Assembly: GCF_000260985.4 (NCBI RefSeq) | Contig: NC_017857.3 | Span: 1,736,001 to 1,800,000, forward strand | DNA length: 64,000 bases | Direction of reading: 5' to 3' | Source of the DNA: Methylophaga nitratireducenticrescens | Lineage (GTDB): Bacteria > Pseudomonadota > Gammaproteobacteria > Nitrosococcales > Methylophagaceae | Part shown: positions 1-8,707 of the stretch, piece by piece | Position numbering within the stretch: position 1 is the first letter of the stretch | How the letters are laid out: each line of letters starts with the position of its first letter | Notes under the pieces: model-generated | What the model was told of the DNA's origin: nothing | Seen by the model: the letters and a program-made list of their open reading frames with translations, nothing else | Database searches by the model: none | Translations under genes and position numbers: made by a program

Positions 1-336
1 TGCATTAGCCCCACCACTGATCGAGTTGAAACCGCCAGCTGCACCATTTCCTGTTACGCCGCGAACATTCGGGACAACCCCCGTTTGGATGACAACATTG
101 GGTATAGAAGAAATAGCATCACGCAAGTTTTGATGTTGGGTGCTGTTTAATTCATCTGCACCTATGACGGCAACTGAAGCCGCCGTATCTTTAAGACTTC
201 TGCTTTGGTTTTCACCTTCCACCACAATATTGTTTAACTGGACTCGATTGTTATCGGTAACGTCCGTCGCGGTTTCAGCGATTGCCTGCGCATTCAGACA
301 GGAACAAATTGCCACTGCCAAAAAGTGTTTCTTCAT
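1..336 (-). CDS. TonB-dependent receptor, N-terminal part (cut by window edge)
   Basis: Reading leftward from the ATG at 336 gives 112 codons that run off the window start. The product opens with a signal peptide (MKKHFLAVAICSCLNAQAIA) and continues into a TonB-dependent receptor plug domain: an early TonB-box-like stretch (NNIVVEGE), then the plug signature around SVAVIGADEL and ISSIPNVVIQTG, and a glycine-rich loop. Such receptors import ferric siderophores or other scarce ligands across the outer membrane. A Shine-Dalgarno-like AAGGA precedes the start. A strong Fur box lies about 100 bases upstream and a divergent AraC-type regulator follows, the usual layout of a siderophore receptor with its own activator. 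The substrate cannot be told from this fragment. Confidence 0.9.
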   Translation of the reverse strand, partial: MKKHFLAVAICSCLNAQAIAETATDVTDNNRVQLNNIVVEGENQSRSLKDTAASVAVIGADELNSTQHQNLRDAISSIPNVVIQTGVVPNVRGVTGNGAAGGFNSISGGANA

Positions 337-430
337 GAATTTATCCTTGCTATCTATTAACTTTCCAGTCAGTAAAAAGAGCTTCGTCAGCCGTAAGACT
401 GGTTCAATGAATTCATATCGTTATGTAAAT

Positions 431-449
431 GAAAATCATTATCATTATA
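431..449. promoter_or_regulatory. Fur box
   Basis: Read on the minus strand, TATAATGATAATGATTTTC matches 16 of 19 positions of the classical Fur box GATAATGATAATCATTATC. It lies between the leftward TonB-dependent receptor and the rightward AraC-type gene, so it probably represses one or both under iron-replete conditions. The match is seen; binding is inferred. Confidence 0.75.
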
Positions 450-612
450 TGATAGTCTGTGATCGTAATTCTCTGAGAATGGTTATGAAAAAACAGCAAA
501 ATAGTATGAAAATTTGGCAATCTTTGGAAACAAGAGACAACTTCTTGGTTAAACCGCAAATGTCAGTAAATAATTTAATTGGAATCAATCAGCTTGGTGT
601 AAGGAATTCAAT

Positions 613-1635
613 GTGAATTGGCAGGAACAAATTATCCATTTTTCTGATCTGCAACGTCTGAATACCTGTTACTCGATATTTTCGAAAGAGTTCATCCAGG
701 ATGATGTGCTTCTAAAGGGTTTATTTCATCACAGCTTTAATCGTCATGGCCTTTCAATTCAAGCGGGAAACTTGATTGAGATGCGTGACCGAACCAGCTT
801 CGCTGAGCTGCCGCCGGGGATCAGTTTCACTATTATGTTTCAAGGTGCGGTGTCATTTTCATTAGGACCAAATTGCTACCAACTGGGTAAATATCGTCAT
901 GCTGATGTCGATTGCTCGGCCTTTATCCTGAATCAGCCAGAAATCCTCAGTCGACATTTCAAGAGGGGTATGCGGGTTTGCAAGCTGAACATATTCATTG
1001 AACGATATTGGTTAGAAGAAAAAGCCCGAACGACAAAAGATAAAGATTTGCTGGATCAGATGTTTAGCAAGCATTGTGCCTTTCATTATTGGCTTCCATC
1101 CAAGCAAATAATTGACAGGTCAAAAGCTTTACTGGACTTGTGTGATAACTCATCAATACGTCACCAGCTTTTAAGAGAATCTTTTGCATTGCAAATTGTG
1201 GGCGAATGTCTAGAAGAATTATCATTATGTAGTGGCATTAATGGTTCAGAGAATACTGCTGACATGGCACCTATGAGCTTATCCGATTCACGTCTGATAC
1301 AACGGATTGATACACTATTATTGCGGAGAATGGCTATCCCCGAAATGGCAGAAACGCTAGGGTTGAGTATGAGTACCTTGCAGCGAAGATTTAAATCGGC
1401 TTATGGGATGACAGTCAATAAATATTCCTGCCAAAAACGACTGGAAATGGCTAAAAAAGCCTTGATTGTGGAGAAAAAATCGATTGGCGAGGCGGCGTTT
1501 ATTGCAGGCTATGCTCACCCATCTAATTTCATTTCAGCTTTCAAAAAACGTTTTTCATTTACACCTTCAGAGTTTGTGCAGATGAGTAGTCAAAGGGCCG
1601 AATATAATGATCGAAATCATGCCCACAAGTCGTGA
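613..1635 (+). CDS. AraC family transcriptional regulator (siderophore-receptor type)
   Basis: A 340-residue protein with a non-conserved N-terminal ligand/sensor region and a C-terminal AraC double helix-turn-helix from about residue 235 to 330 (helices around MAETLGLSMSTLQRRF and IGEAAFIAGYAHPSNF, ending with the typical FTPSEF). The start is GTG at 613, preceded by an AAGGA ribosome site; no ATG alternative fits as well. Its divergent placement next to a TonB-dependent receptor with a shared Fur box resembles PchR/AlcR-type activators that sense the ferric siderophore and switch on its receptor. That role is inferred from context; membership of the AraC family is clear. Confidence 0.88.
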   Translation: MNWQEQIIHFSDLQRLNTCYSIFSKEFIQDDVLLKGLFHHSFNRHGLSIQAGNLIEMRDRTSFAELPPGISFTIMFQGAVSFSLGPNCYQLGKYRHADVDCSAFILNQPEILSRHFKRGMRVCKLNIFIERYWLEEKARTTKDKDLLDQMFSKHCAFHYWLPSKQIIDRSKALLDLCDNSSIRHQLLRESFALQIVGECLEELSLCSGINGSENTADMAPMSLSDSRLIQRIDTLLLRRMAIPEMAETLGLSMSTLQRRFKSAYGMTVNKYSCQKRLEMAKKALIVEKKSIGEAAFIAGYAHPSNFISAFKKRFSFTPSEFVQMSSQRAEYNDRNHAHKS

Positions 1636-1769
1636 AGTGTCTACTTGAGAACAACTTGAAGGCCAACTAATGAATAAGGAAGGCTTTTAACTGGGTATTT
1701 TGATCCGCTTCTCGCCTTGGATTGAATGATACCTCTTTGCATTGATCAACAGACCCTAGTCTGAAAGAG

Positions 1770-2348
1770 TTATTTCAGAAAGCCGATTTTGGATGCAACC
1801 TTTAATTGTCTTTCAAGACAACCTCGAGTCCGCTGGTATATTGAAGTGTTATCAGTAAGCCAACAACAAAAAGTGATCAAATACACCTCGGTTAGCACTG
1901 TTTCATCCACAGCTCGCCATGGCAAGGCTGAGCGCTGATCTGATGCCTCACGCAACCATTGCACAGTACGACTGATTCGTAGCAATGCAGGAATCTGAAT
2001 ATGCAGATGACCAGGTTCCAGTTTATTTATAATCATTTGCCGGGTTACTTTTTGATTGATTGCAAGTGGTTGCAACCATGCCATCATCAAGTGATGAAAT
2101 TTTTGCTGATTATCTAATGTTGCAAATACACTGGATTGCATCGCCTTCAGCATATTCTGATCGGCACGATCAAACCAGGCGTCACTGATTTGTTCTTTTT
2201 CAGCAAAACAATTATAAATATCGGCCAGTGAAATATTGAGTTGGGCAGCAATATCGGACAACCGTACCGATTCCCATGAGGAACGTGAAGCCAGGCTGAC
2301 TGCACTGTTAATAATGGCTTCACACAATTCGGAGTGTTGGGTCATCAT
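1770..2348 (-). CDS. TetR family transcriptional regulator
   Basis: About 192 residues from the ATG at 2348. The N-terminal 50 residues form a TetR helix-turn-helix (VRLSDIAAQLNISLADIYNC). The C-terminal half has the RAVDETVLTEVYLITFCCWL type of sequence also found in COQ9-like TetR proteins. A longer frame starting at 2411 exists, but GGGAGGAAAT lies directly before the tandem ATGs at 2348 and 2345, so the internal start is preferred. The gene is downstream of pqqA on the same strand but separated from it by a good terminator, so it is probably expressed separately. Target genes and ligand are unknown. Confidence 0.85.
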   Translation of the reverse strand: MMTQHSELCEAIINSAVSLASRSSWESVRLSDIAAQLNISLADIYNCFAEKEQISDAWFDRADQNMLKAMQSSVFATLDNQQKFHHLMMAWLQPLAINQKVTRQMIINKLEPGHLHIQIPALLRISRTVQWLREASDQRSALPWRAVDETVLTEVYLITFCCWLTDNTSIYQRTRGCLERQLKVASKIGFLK

Positions 2349-2409
2349 ATTTCCTCCCGTTAACAGTATAGAACATACACACTCAGCATATCGGATAAAA
2401 CCTATAGGC

Positions 2410-2436
2410 AAAAAAAAGCCCCGAACTTGTCGGGGC
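2410..2436 (-). terminator. Rho-independent terminator of pqqA
   Basis: GCCCCGACAAGTTCGGGGC on the minus strand (stem of six G-C-rich pairs, short loop) is followed by a run of seven or more T. It sits about 25 bases after the pqqA stop codon and before the TetR gene. Confidence 0.85.
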
Positions 2437-2461
2437 TTCTTAGGTTTCGCTTAGCTGCAAA

Positions 2462-2533
2462 TTAACGGTTGCAGATGTACATTGTTACTTCAAAGCCGAA
2501 ACGCATATCTGAATATTCTGGTTTAGTCCACAT
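2462..2533 (-). CDS. pqqA: PQQ precursor peptide PqqA
   Basis: A 23-residue peptide, [10 protein letters not shown]...[10 protein letters not shown], matching PqqA in length and pattern. It carries the invariant Glu15 and Tyr19 in the E-V-T-M-Y motif; these two residues are crosslinked by PqqE and become the skeleton of pyrroloquinoline quinone, cofactor of methanol dehydrogenase. An AGGAG ribosome site lies just upstream and a strong terminator just downstream, so it is a short monocistronic transcript. No pqqBCDE genes flank it: upstream is an MscS channel and downstream a TetR regulator. Separation of pqqA from the rest of the pathway is known in several methylotrophs. This gene is a strong sign of a methanol-oxidising host. 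Confidence 0.95.
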   Translation of the reverse strand: MWTKPEYSDMRFGFEVTMYICNR

Positions 2534-2643
2534 GTCGATTTCTCCTGTTAAAAGTGAAATTACTTTTTACAGTTCAAATAATACACTTGTACTGCTGTAA
2601 TCAAATAAGCATTTACCCTGTTGCCACTCAGGATTTTCCTGAA

Positions 2644-3960
2644 TCAACGAATTGCTTCACCACTGGCATTGAGGATTTTAACTTCACGTTGTGGGAATGG
2701 GATTTCAATTTCATGCTGTTTTAACGCATCCCAAATCATTAACAATAAATCGGCTCCCACACGGTTAACACCATCATCGATGCCTTCCATCCAGAATTCA
2801 ATCAGAATATCGACACCAGAGTCCCCAAAGCCCGCAATTTCTGCATCCGGACGTTCCTCAATGGGCACATCGTCACCACTTATCACCCGAGGATGGCTGG
2901 CGACAACCTGCCGTAATAAATCAAACAGAAAATGCAGATCTGTTTTATAGGCGACCTGAAATTCCAGGGAATAGCGTTGTTTGAGATTTTTATGGGTCCA
3001 GTTGGTAAAACTGGTGGTGATGAACTGTTCGTTCGGCACCATGATATCTTTACCGTCGAAGGTCTCCAGCGTCGACGAACGCATATTCAATTCACGGATA
3101 ATACCTTTGCGACCATCCTCCATCTCAATGTAGTCACCGACACTTAACGAACGCTCAAGCAGCAGGATGATGCCAGAGATAAAATTGGAAGCAATTGACT
3201 GTAAGCCAAAACCTAAACCCACACCCAGAGCACCACCAAACACTGCCAGTGCAGTCAGGTTAATTCCCATGATCTGCAACAGCAGAATAAAGACGATAAA
3301 GAACAGGGCGATCTGAAACAGTTTGGCAAATACTTCACGGGTACCAATATCCAGATCTTCCTGGCTACGGATAATTTGTTGCCCGGCATTACTGGAAATA
3401 CGTCCTAGCCAGAATAAAATCGAGCCGAATATCAGCACACGAATAATGCCGTAAGCGGAAATCTTGATATTGCCTAATTCAAATGACAGAGATTCAAGAT
3501 AAACGATAACTGCATCCAGCCAGCCAAAAAGATGTAACACAGCGATGGGTAAAATAATAAAGAGAGCGAGCTTTTTAAATAATGCTTTATGAACCACTCG
3601 ATTTATCAGTTTGTAGAGCATATAAATCACAGCCCAGCTCAGACATATTTGAATTAACCAGCTTTGGCCTATCCATAACTGACTGATATCTGCAGCAATC
3701 GAAAATGCCAGAATCATCATTAACGGAAAAATCAGATCCCGACTACGATAAATGCTGTTACGGAATTTAAGTAAAGGACCAGAAGCGGGGAGCTGTCTTA
3801 ATAGTGGTGAGCGGTTCTTTAAAAAACTGGCAATCGAAAAAGCCAGTAAACCGGCTAATACTATCAGTCCGATTTGAGAATAGAACTTTGGACTGCTTGC
3901 CCAGTCCATGGCAATGCTCAGTGATTGAAAGAAGATAGTTTCAATTTGCTGAATATCCAT
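2644..3960 (-). CDS. MscS-family mechanosensitive ion channel
   Basis: A 438-residue membrane protein. Several hydrophobic helices fill the first 240 residues. They are followed by the pore-lining glycine/alanine-rich helix of MscS (ALAVFGGALGVGLGFGLQS), the conserved region SNFISGIILLLERSLSVGDYI, and a cytoplasmic beta domain with EDGRKGIIRELNMRSS. MscS channels open under membrane tension and release solutes on osmotic downshock. The extra N-terminal helices make it longer than the 286-residue E. coli MscS, as in YbdG/YnaI-type paralogs. It is a single gene, divergent from the SDR at 4084. Confidence 0.93.
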   Translation of the reverse strand: MDIQQIETIFFQSLSIAMDWASSPKFYSQIGLIVLAGLLAFSIASFLKNRSPLLRQLPASGPLLKFRNSIYRSRDLIFPLMMILAFSIAADISQLWIGQSWLIQICLSWAVIYMLYKLINRVVHKALFKKLALFIILPIAVLHLFGWLDAVIVYLESLSFELGNIKISAYGIIRVLIFGSILFWLGRISSNAGQQIIRSQEDLDIGTREVFAKLFQIALFFIVFILLLQIMGINLTALAVFGGALGVGLGFGLQSIASNFISGIILLLERSLSVGDYIEMEDGRKGIIRELNMRSSTLETFDGKDIMVPNEQFITTSFTNWTHKNLKQRYSLEFQVAYKTDLHFLFDLLRQVVASHPRVISGDDVPIEERPDAEIAGFGDSGVDILIEFWMEGIDDGVNRVGADLLLMIWDALKQHEIEIPFPQREVKILNASGEAIR

Positions 3961-4083
3961 TACGATTCCGAATGATTTGCTAAAAGACTGCTAATGTAGG
4001 TGAGCACAAGCGTTGAATCAAGCTGGTCTGAGAATTACTTTAGAGTGTAATGACTGATTCTGTGAAAGATGGGAGTGTTCTAG

Positions 4084-4830
4084 ATGAATGACACCTATGA
4101 CATAACAGGTAAAGTAGCCTTGGTGACAGGGGCTAACCGTGGTATTGGTAAAACGATTGTCGAGGCTTTTATTCATGGAGGTGTCAGCAAAATTTATCTG
4201 GCGGTGCGTGATGTCGCATCAGCTGATGCATTATTGGCGCAATATCCCGAACAGCTTGTTGTCCTTGAGGTGGATATAGCAAAGCAAGAAACCATTTTTG
4301 CTGCTGCAAAAAAAGCCAATGATGTTGATCTGGTAGTAAATAATGCAGGTATTTTACTAATGGCAATGCCGCTGGATGAGCATGTGGTTGAAGCCCTACA
4401 AACTCAGATGGCGGTTAATGTAAACGGTTTGCTCTACATGGCCCAGGCTTTTGCACCGGTATTGAAATCAAATGGTGGTGGAGCCTTTGTCCAACTCAAT
4501 TCAATTGCTTCATTAAGAGCATTTCCGGCCTTTTCAAGCTATGCCGCTTCTAAAGCTGCGGCCTATTCATTAACTCAGGCCTTACGGGAGCAGTTAGCTG
4601 AACAAGGCACCAGAGTAATGAGTGTGCATCCTGGTCCAATAGCAACTGATATGGCAAAAGATGCCGGGTTTGGTGATATTGCAGAAACCGCTGATACGGT
4701 TGCAAAAGCTATTATCGATGGCCTCAAAGCCGGTCAGTTTCATGTGTTTCCTGATGCGATGGCACAGGAGATGTGGGTTCACTATCAGAGTTTTGCCCGT
4801 AATGTTGTGGAGGCTGACAGTGTTGAATAA
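4084..4830 (+). CDS. SDR family NAD(P)-dependent oxidoreductase
   Basis: A 248-residue classical short-chain dehydrogenase/reductase: the dinucleotide-binding TGANRGIG motif at residues 15-22, NNAG near residue 90, and a catalytic Ser (QLNSIASL) followed by Y-A-A-S-K. A GGGAG ribosome site precedes the ATG. It ends in a strong bidirectional terminator shared with the convergent cold-shock gene. The substrate cannot be predicted from sequence alone. Confidence 0.9.
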   Translation: MNDTYDITGKVALVTGANRGIGKTIVEAFIHGGVSKIYLAVRDVASADALLAQYPEQLVVLEVDIAKQETIFAAAKKANDVDLVVNNAGILLMAMPLDEHVVEALQTQMAVNVNGLLYMAQAFAPVLKSNGGGAFVQLNSIASLRAFPAFSSYAASKAAAYSLTQALREQLAEQGTRVMSVHPGPIATDMAKDAGFGDIAETADTVAKAIIDGLKAGQFHVFPDAMAQEMWVHYQSFARNVVEADSVE

Positions 4831-4841
4831 AACCCAGATAC

Positions 4842-4870
4842 AAAAAAAGCCCCGGAAAACGGGGCTTTTT
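4842..4870. terminator. Bidirectional terminator between SDR and cold-shock genes
   Basis: GCCCCGGAAAACGGGGC at 4849-4865 is flanked by seven A on the left and five T on the right, so it can end transcripts from both convergent genes. It is 12-18 bases after the SDR stop. Confidence 0.85.
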
Positions 4871-4911
4871 CGTTTCACCCGAAGGTGAAAATCAAACTGT
4901 TAACGTAGCAA

Positions 4912-5115
4912 TTATGCAGGAACGATGTTTTCAGCTTGTGGACCTTTTTGACCTTGAGTAACATCAAATGTTACACGTTGGCCTTCAGTCAATGTTTTGA
5001 AACCGTCACCTTGGATTTGACGGAAATGTGCGAAAACGTCAGGGCCGTTTTCTTGTTCGATAAAACCAAAGCCTTTAGCTTCGTTAAACCATTTAACTGT
5101 TCCAGTTGAAGACAT
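4912..5115 (-). CDS. CspA-family cold-shock protein
   Basis: A 67-residue single cold-shock domain with RNP1 (KGFGFI, residues 14-19) and RNP2-like DVFAHF (26-31; most family members have VFVHF). It ends QAENIVPA. These proteins bind single-stranded RNA and melt structure in mRNA. The 280 bases between this start and the next gene (5116-5395) hold no other gene and probably contain a long 5' leader, as is typical for cspA-like genes. Confidence 0.96.
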   Translation of the reverse strand: MSSTGTVKWFNEAKGFGFIEQENGPDVFAHFRQIQGDGFKTLTEGQRVTFDVTQGQKGPQAENIVPA

Positions 5116-5395
5116 AAATCATCCTATTTTTTGTAAATCTAAAATGCCCAATATGGGCGGGTATGCTGTAAGTGGAGCGGGTATTTTGATAACAGGACGA
5201 GTACTCTTTGGATCTAACATTAAAGCGGAAACATCGAACTTGAAAACAAATATCTGTCGTACTTGCAAGCACGACCGAATATATAGAGATTATATGTAAA
5301 GGTCAAACCCTATTTGCTAAATAATCGAAATATATCTGCAATGGCTCCATAGATACTCCCGATGACTACTCATCAGTCAGAAATAATTGACTTAA

Positions 5396-6424
5396 TTAAT
5401 TCATTGCAACTAATGGGGCCGTTTTATAACGTCTTTCGCGAAACCAGTTTAACGCCGGCTTTTCTACGTGGTAGTGAATCAATATGGCCAGCAGAAATGA
5501 CACTCCAATGGCAATAGCAACTCCGGTGACACCAGATAAGCCAATTGCATAACTATGATCGATGATTCCGTAACCAATATTTTGGTGGACCAGATAAAGG
5601 GAATAGGAAAGGCTGCCCAACCATAAGGTGAGTCGATTGATAATAAAATCCAGATAACCGCTTATTGCCAGCACAAAAACCGCGTAACAAGCTAAAACAA
5701 AAAGACTGAATGGTGCGGGATAGGCAACGAGTGCATGACTCATCGACAGCGCGAGGAATAGCACTTCACTGGCGGTCAAATTCCCCGACTTGTACCAGCG
5801 ATATAACAACATCCCGCTGATAAACAGAGGGGCATACATGGCAAATAGTAATTCATGGGTCAAAAACAGTAATGACGGGTATAGACTTTGCAGATTAATG
5901 ACCGATATGTAACTGATAATCACCCAGCCAAACAGAACAGTGCGCAGTTGCTGCCAGCTTTTCAATGCATAAAATAGTATGGCCATCCACAGATAAAATG
6001 TACCTTCAATTACCAGGCTCCAGTAGGCACCATCGACATGGGAATAATCCAGGTAACTATGTAAAAGCGAGAAGTTTATTAATGCTGTGCTGAACGAAAC
6101 AGTGCGATCATCCGGGCCGAGCATTTGAACTATGAAGAAAGTCAGCAGAATGCAAACCCATAAAGCCGGTAATAAACGGAAGGCCCTGGCCAGACCAAAC
6201 CAGCGGGCATTTTCGGTTCGTTCCAGTGTCATCAAAATCACAAATCCACTCAGCATAAAGAACAGATGAACGCCATAGCGGCCAAATTCCAGCACATCAG
6301 GTGATGAGAAAGTGTGACCATAAAGTTCATCGTAATAAGGCATGTAATGAAACAGTACTACGCCGAATGCGGCCATACCTCTTAAGGCATCAAGTGCCTG
6401 TAACCGGTTTTTGGCTTTCGCCAT
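5396..6424 (-). CDS. Acyltransferase 3 family integral membrane protein
   Basis: A 342-residue protein with about ten hydrophobic segments, opening with the family signature LDALRGMAAFGVVLFHY (the His is the catalytic candidate) and then RYGVHLFFMLSGFVI. This family (OafA/NodX/YrhL type) transfers acyl groups, often acetyl, to sugars of surface polysaccharides or other envelope molecules. It stands alone, with no polysaccharide cluster nearby, so the acceptor is unknown. A second-site ending EKPALNW is also typical of the family. Confidence 0.92.
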   Translation of the reverse strand: MAKAKNRLQALDALRGMAAFGVVLFHYMPYYDELYGHTFSSPDVLEFGRYGVHLFFMLSGFVILMTLERTENARWFGLARAFRLLPALWVCILLTFFIVQMLGPDDRTVSFSTALINFSLLHSYLDYSHVDGAYWSLVIEGTFYLWMAILFYALKSWQQLRTVLFGWVIISYISVINLQSLYPSLLFLTHELLFAMYAPLFISGMLLYRWYKSGNLTASEVLFLALSMSHALVAYPAPFSLFVLACYAVFVLAISGYLDFIINRLTLWLGSLSYSLYLVHQNIGYGIIDHSYAIGLSGVTGVAIAIGVSFLLAILIHYHVEKPALNWFRERRYKTAPLVAMN

Positions 6425-6517
6425 CTAATGCTCCTGTAGAGTTAACTCGACAAGGTGATTAATTAAACAAACTGAGCGGCCATAAACGCGGAAAGTTGAT
6501 ATAAATGTTTTCACATA

Positions 6518-7525
6518 TCAGGCGACTACGCAGTTTTTACCCTGGTGTTTTGCTTCATAGAGTTTACGATCTGCCCGATAGAGCAGGGCAAAAATACCCT
6601 CATCTTCTTTACCATATTCGGTCAGGCCTATGCTGACAGTGAAAGTCACGTTTTCACCGCTGACTAATGGCAGGTTCAATTGTTCTACACGTTCACGCAT
6701 CCGTTCGGCTAATGCTCGAGCTGAGGAAAGATCGGTTTCAGGAAGAATCATGGCAAACTCTTCTCCACCAATACGACCAAAAATATCGTAAGCGCGTTTT
6801 GAGTTCATAATACAGTCTGTAAATAATTTGATAGCTTCATCACCGGTGTTATGGCCGTGCAAATCATTGATACGTTTAAAATTATCGATATCAAACATTA
6901 ACAGGCATAACGTTCGATTGTGACGAGAAGTTCGCTGCAGTTCGGTTTCTGCCTGGGCAATAAAAGCCCGCCGATTCCATATACCGGTTAAATCATCTGT
7001 ATTGGCAAGAAATTCGAGCGTTTTGGCGACTTCTTCCAACTCAAGGTTTTGTTCCAGAATATCAAGATGCGCTTCAAAAATATTGCGTAACTGCACCATC
7101 ATCTTGAGTTGTAATTCGCTGTAATAATGCGTTTCTGTGTCGAGAACACATAGTGTGCCAAACGGGTCGCCATTCGGCCAGGTGACGGGCAAGCCAAGGT
7201 AATTAATCATACCTAGCGTCGGGTCATATTTATCTTTCCATGCGGCATCTTCATAGGCATTGGCTACAAACAGGGTTTTCTGTTCATGGATGACAAATTC
7301 GGAATAGGTTTCTGAACCTCTTAAATCAAATTTCTGATTACTTTGATAGGGGTTTGTCGATGCACGGTTTTTAACCATTACCGCAAGCTGATTATTTTCA
7401 TCTACATGCGTCAGAAGTGCAGCAGGTACTTGCATGAATTCGGCTAACAGATCAATCAGATCCTGCCATTGTTGAAAATATTCATCACTCACCATTGGAT
7501 GAGATGTATCTGTCGTAATCGTCAA
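6518..7525 (-). CDS. GAF-GGDEF diguanylate cyclase
   Basis: A 335-residue soluble protein: a GAF-like sensor domain at about residues 25-150 (with PVTWPNGDPFGTLCVLD) and a GGDEF domain from about 170 to the end. The active-site motif is GGEEF at 253-257, a functional variant of GGDEF. An RxxD inhibitory site (RAYD, 244-247) lies exactly five residues before it, so product feedback by c-di-GMP is expected. It makes c-di-GMP from two GTP and so influences motility and biofilm decisions. No membrane segment is seen; the GAF ligand is unknown. Confidence 0.94.
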   Translation of the reverse strand: MTITTDTSHPMVSDEYFQQWQDLIDLLAEFMQVPAALLTHVDENNQLAVMVKNRASTNPYQSNQKFDLRGSETYSEFVIHEQKTLFVANAYEDAAWKDKYDPTLGMINYLGLPVTWPNGDPFGTLCVLDTETHYYSELQLKMMVQLRNIFEAHLDILEQNLELEEVAKTLEFLANTDDLTGIWNRRAFIAQAETELQRTSRHNRTLCLLMFDIDNFKRINDLHGHNTGDEAIKLFTDCIMNSKRAYDIFGRIGGEEFAMILPETDLSSARALAERMRERVEQLNLPLVSGENVTFTVSIGLTEYGKEDEGIFALLYRADRKLYEAKHQGKNCVVA

Positions 7526-7648
7526 GATACCTATCCTATATTTTTAGTCTGTTATGGAGCATACAATAAATTTATAACGAGTCTTTAACCTATTTAAAGT
7601 GTCTCAGTCAAATATCTGATTTTTAAACCCTTTCGACCTGTCATATTA

Positions 7649-8704
7649 ATGAATATTCCATATCGAATTTTAGTTCTGTTCAGCCTTATATGTTTGCTTT
7701 GTGCCTGCGACCCTTTGGCAAAACCGGAAACCCTGATGGATGAATATGTGAAACGGTTAGCCAATGTATTGGATGTGGAGCCAGTCTATTCAGATCTGAT
7801 TGATATAGAGCGAATTCCGCGACCTAGAGACCGTCGATTATCCATACCCGAACACGATATAAATATGCTGGACTTTTTGTCTTTATATGGCTGTGAACTG
7901 CAATTTGTGGTGGGAGAAAAAAACTCGATTCTGGGACGCGTCATGCAGCCCTTGAATAGTTTACGTTATGAATTGCAGTTTATAGATGCAGCACAACAAT
8001 GTCTGGTCGAGATTGACAATGAATCATTAAGAACAAAGCTGACGCAAGTAATTGAATTAAAAAAACAGTATTTACCACGTGTGATTTGGAATGCTACCTG
8101 GGGAACAAAGGAAATCGCGCAGCTAATGAGTTTGTCATCAGGACTTTATGATCCAGAGAAAAGCCAATACGAAATCAGTAGCTATAATCAAGATATTGTT
8201 TATGTAAACAAACGGGTTCAGCAACTGCTTCAAGGTCAGTATGAACAGGATCTTGAGTATATGGGCGAGATTCAACAACGTTGGCAATATGGAAGCCGGG
8301 CAGGGCAATTACACAATAGTGCGAGATTACTGATAAGCCGGCTGGATGATGGAACCAATATTCTTAAGCAACGCATTGATGAAAACCCATTATGTTTACA
8401 GGGTAGACCGAACAATCAGGCCAAGATTCTGGAATCGATGTTTTTCAAGGTTTATATTGAAAAAGTCCAACCTTATATGTCGGCTGTAAACAGCGGTGCT
8501 GATCAGCTGTTTCAACCCTTAGCTAGACTGGCAAAGATACAAACAGAGATCATGCCGCGGACTTTTAATGATTATTATCAACAAACATTAAATCTGAATT
8601 ATCAGGAAAATATCTGGGCGTTATATCAGCAACGCATCAAAGAACACACTGAAGCCTGGCAAGATTTGCTGGAACAATGTGGTCTTCGACCCACCCCCGA
8701 CTAG
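7649..8704 (+). CDS. DUF3080 family lipoprotein
   Basis: A 351-residue predicted lipoprotein: signal peptide with lipobox LLCAC giving a lipidated Cys19 or 20, then the DUF3080 start (MDEYVKRLANVLD) and the conserved blocks LDFLSLYGCELQ and IWNATWGTKEIAQ. DUF3080 proteins are widespread in marine gammaproteobacteria; their function is not known. The gene is convergent with the MCP at 8708, with only three bases between the ends. Confidence 0.87.
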   Translation: MNIPYRILVLFSLICLLCACDPLAKPETLMDEYVKRLANVLDVEPVYSDLIDIERIPRPRDRRLSIPEHDINMLDFLSLYGCELQFVVGEKNSILGRVMQPLNSLRYELQFIDAAQQCLVEIDNESLRTKLTQVIELKKQYLPRVIWNATWGTKEIAQLMSLSSGLYDPEKSQYEISSYNQDIVYVNKRVQQLLQGQYEQDLEYMGEIQQRWQYGSRAGQLHNSARLLISRLDDGTNILKQRIDENPLCLQGRPNNQAKILESMFFKVYIEKVQPYMSAVNSGADQLFQPLARLAKIQTEIMPRTFNDYYQQTLNLNYQENIWALYQQRIKEHTEAWQDLLEQCGLRPTPD

Positions 8705-8707
8705 TGG

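Noticed and set aside
140-616. 158-codon rightward open frame
   Set aside because: It runs antisense through the signal peptide and plug of the receptor and across the Fur box; the leftward gene explains the region.
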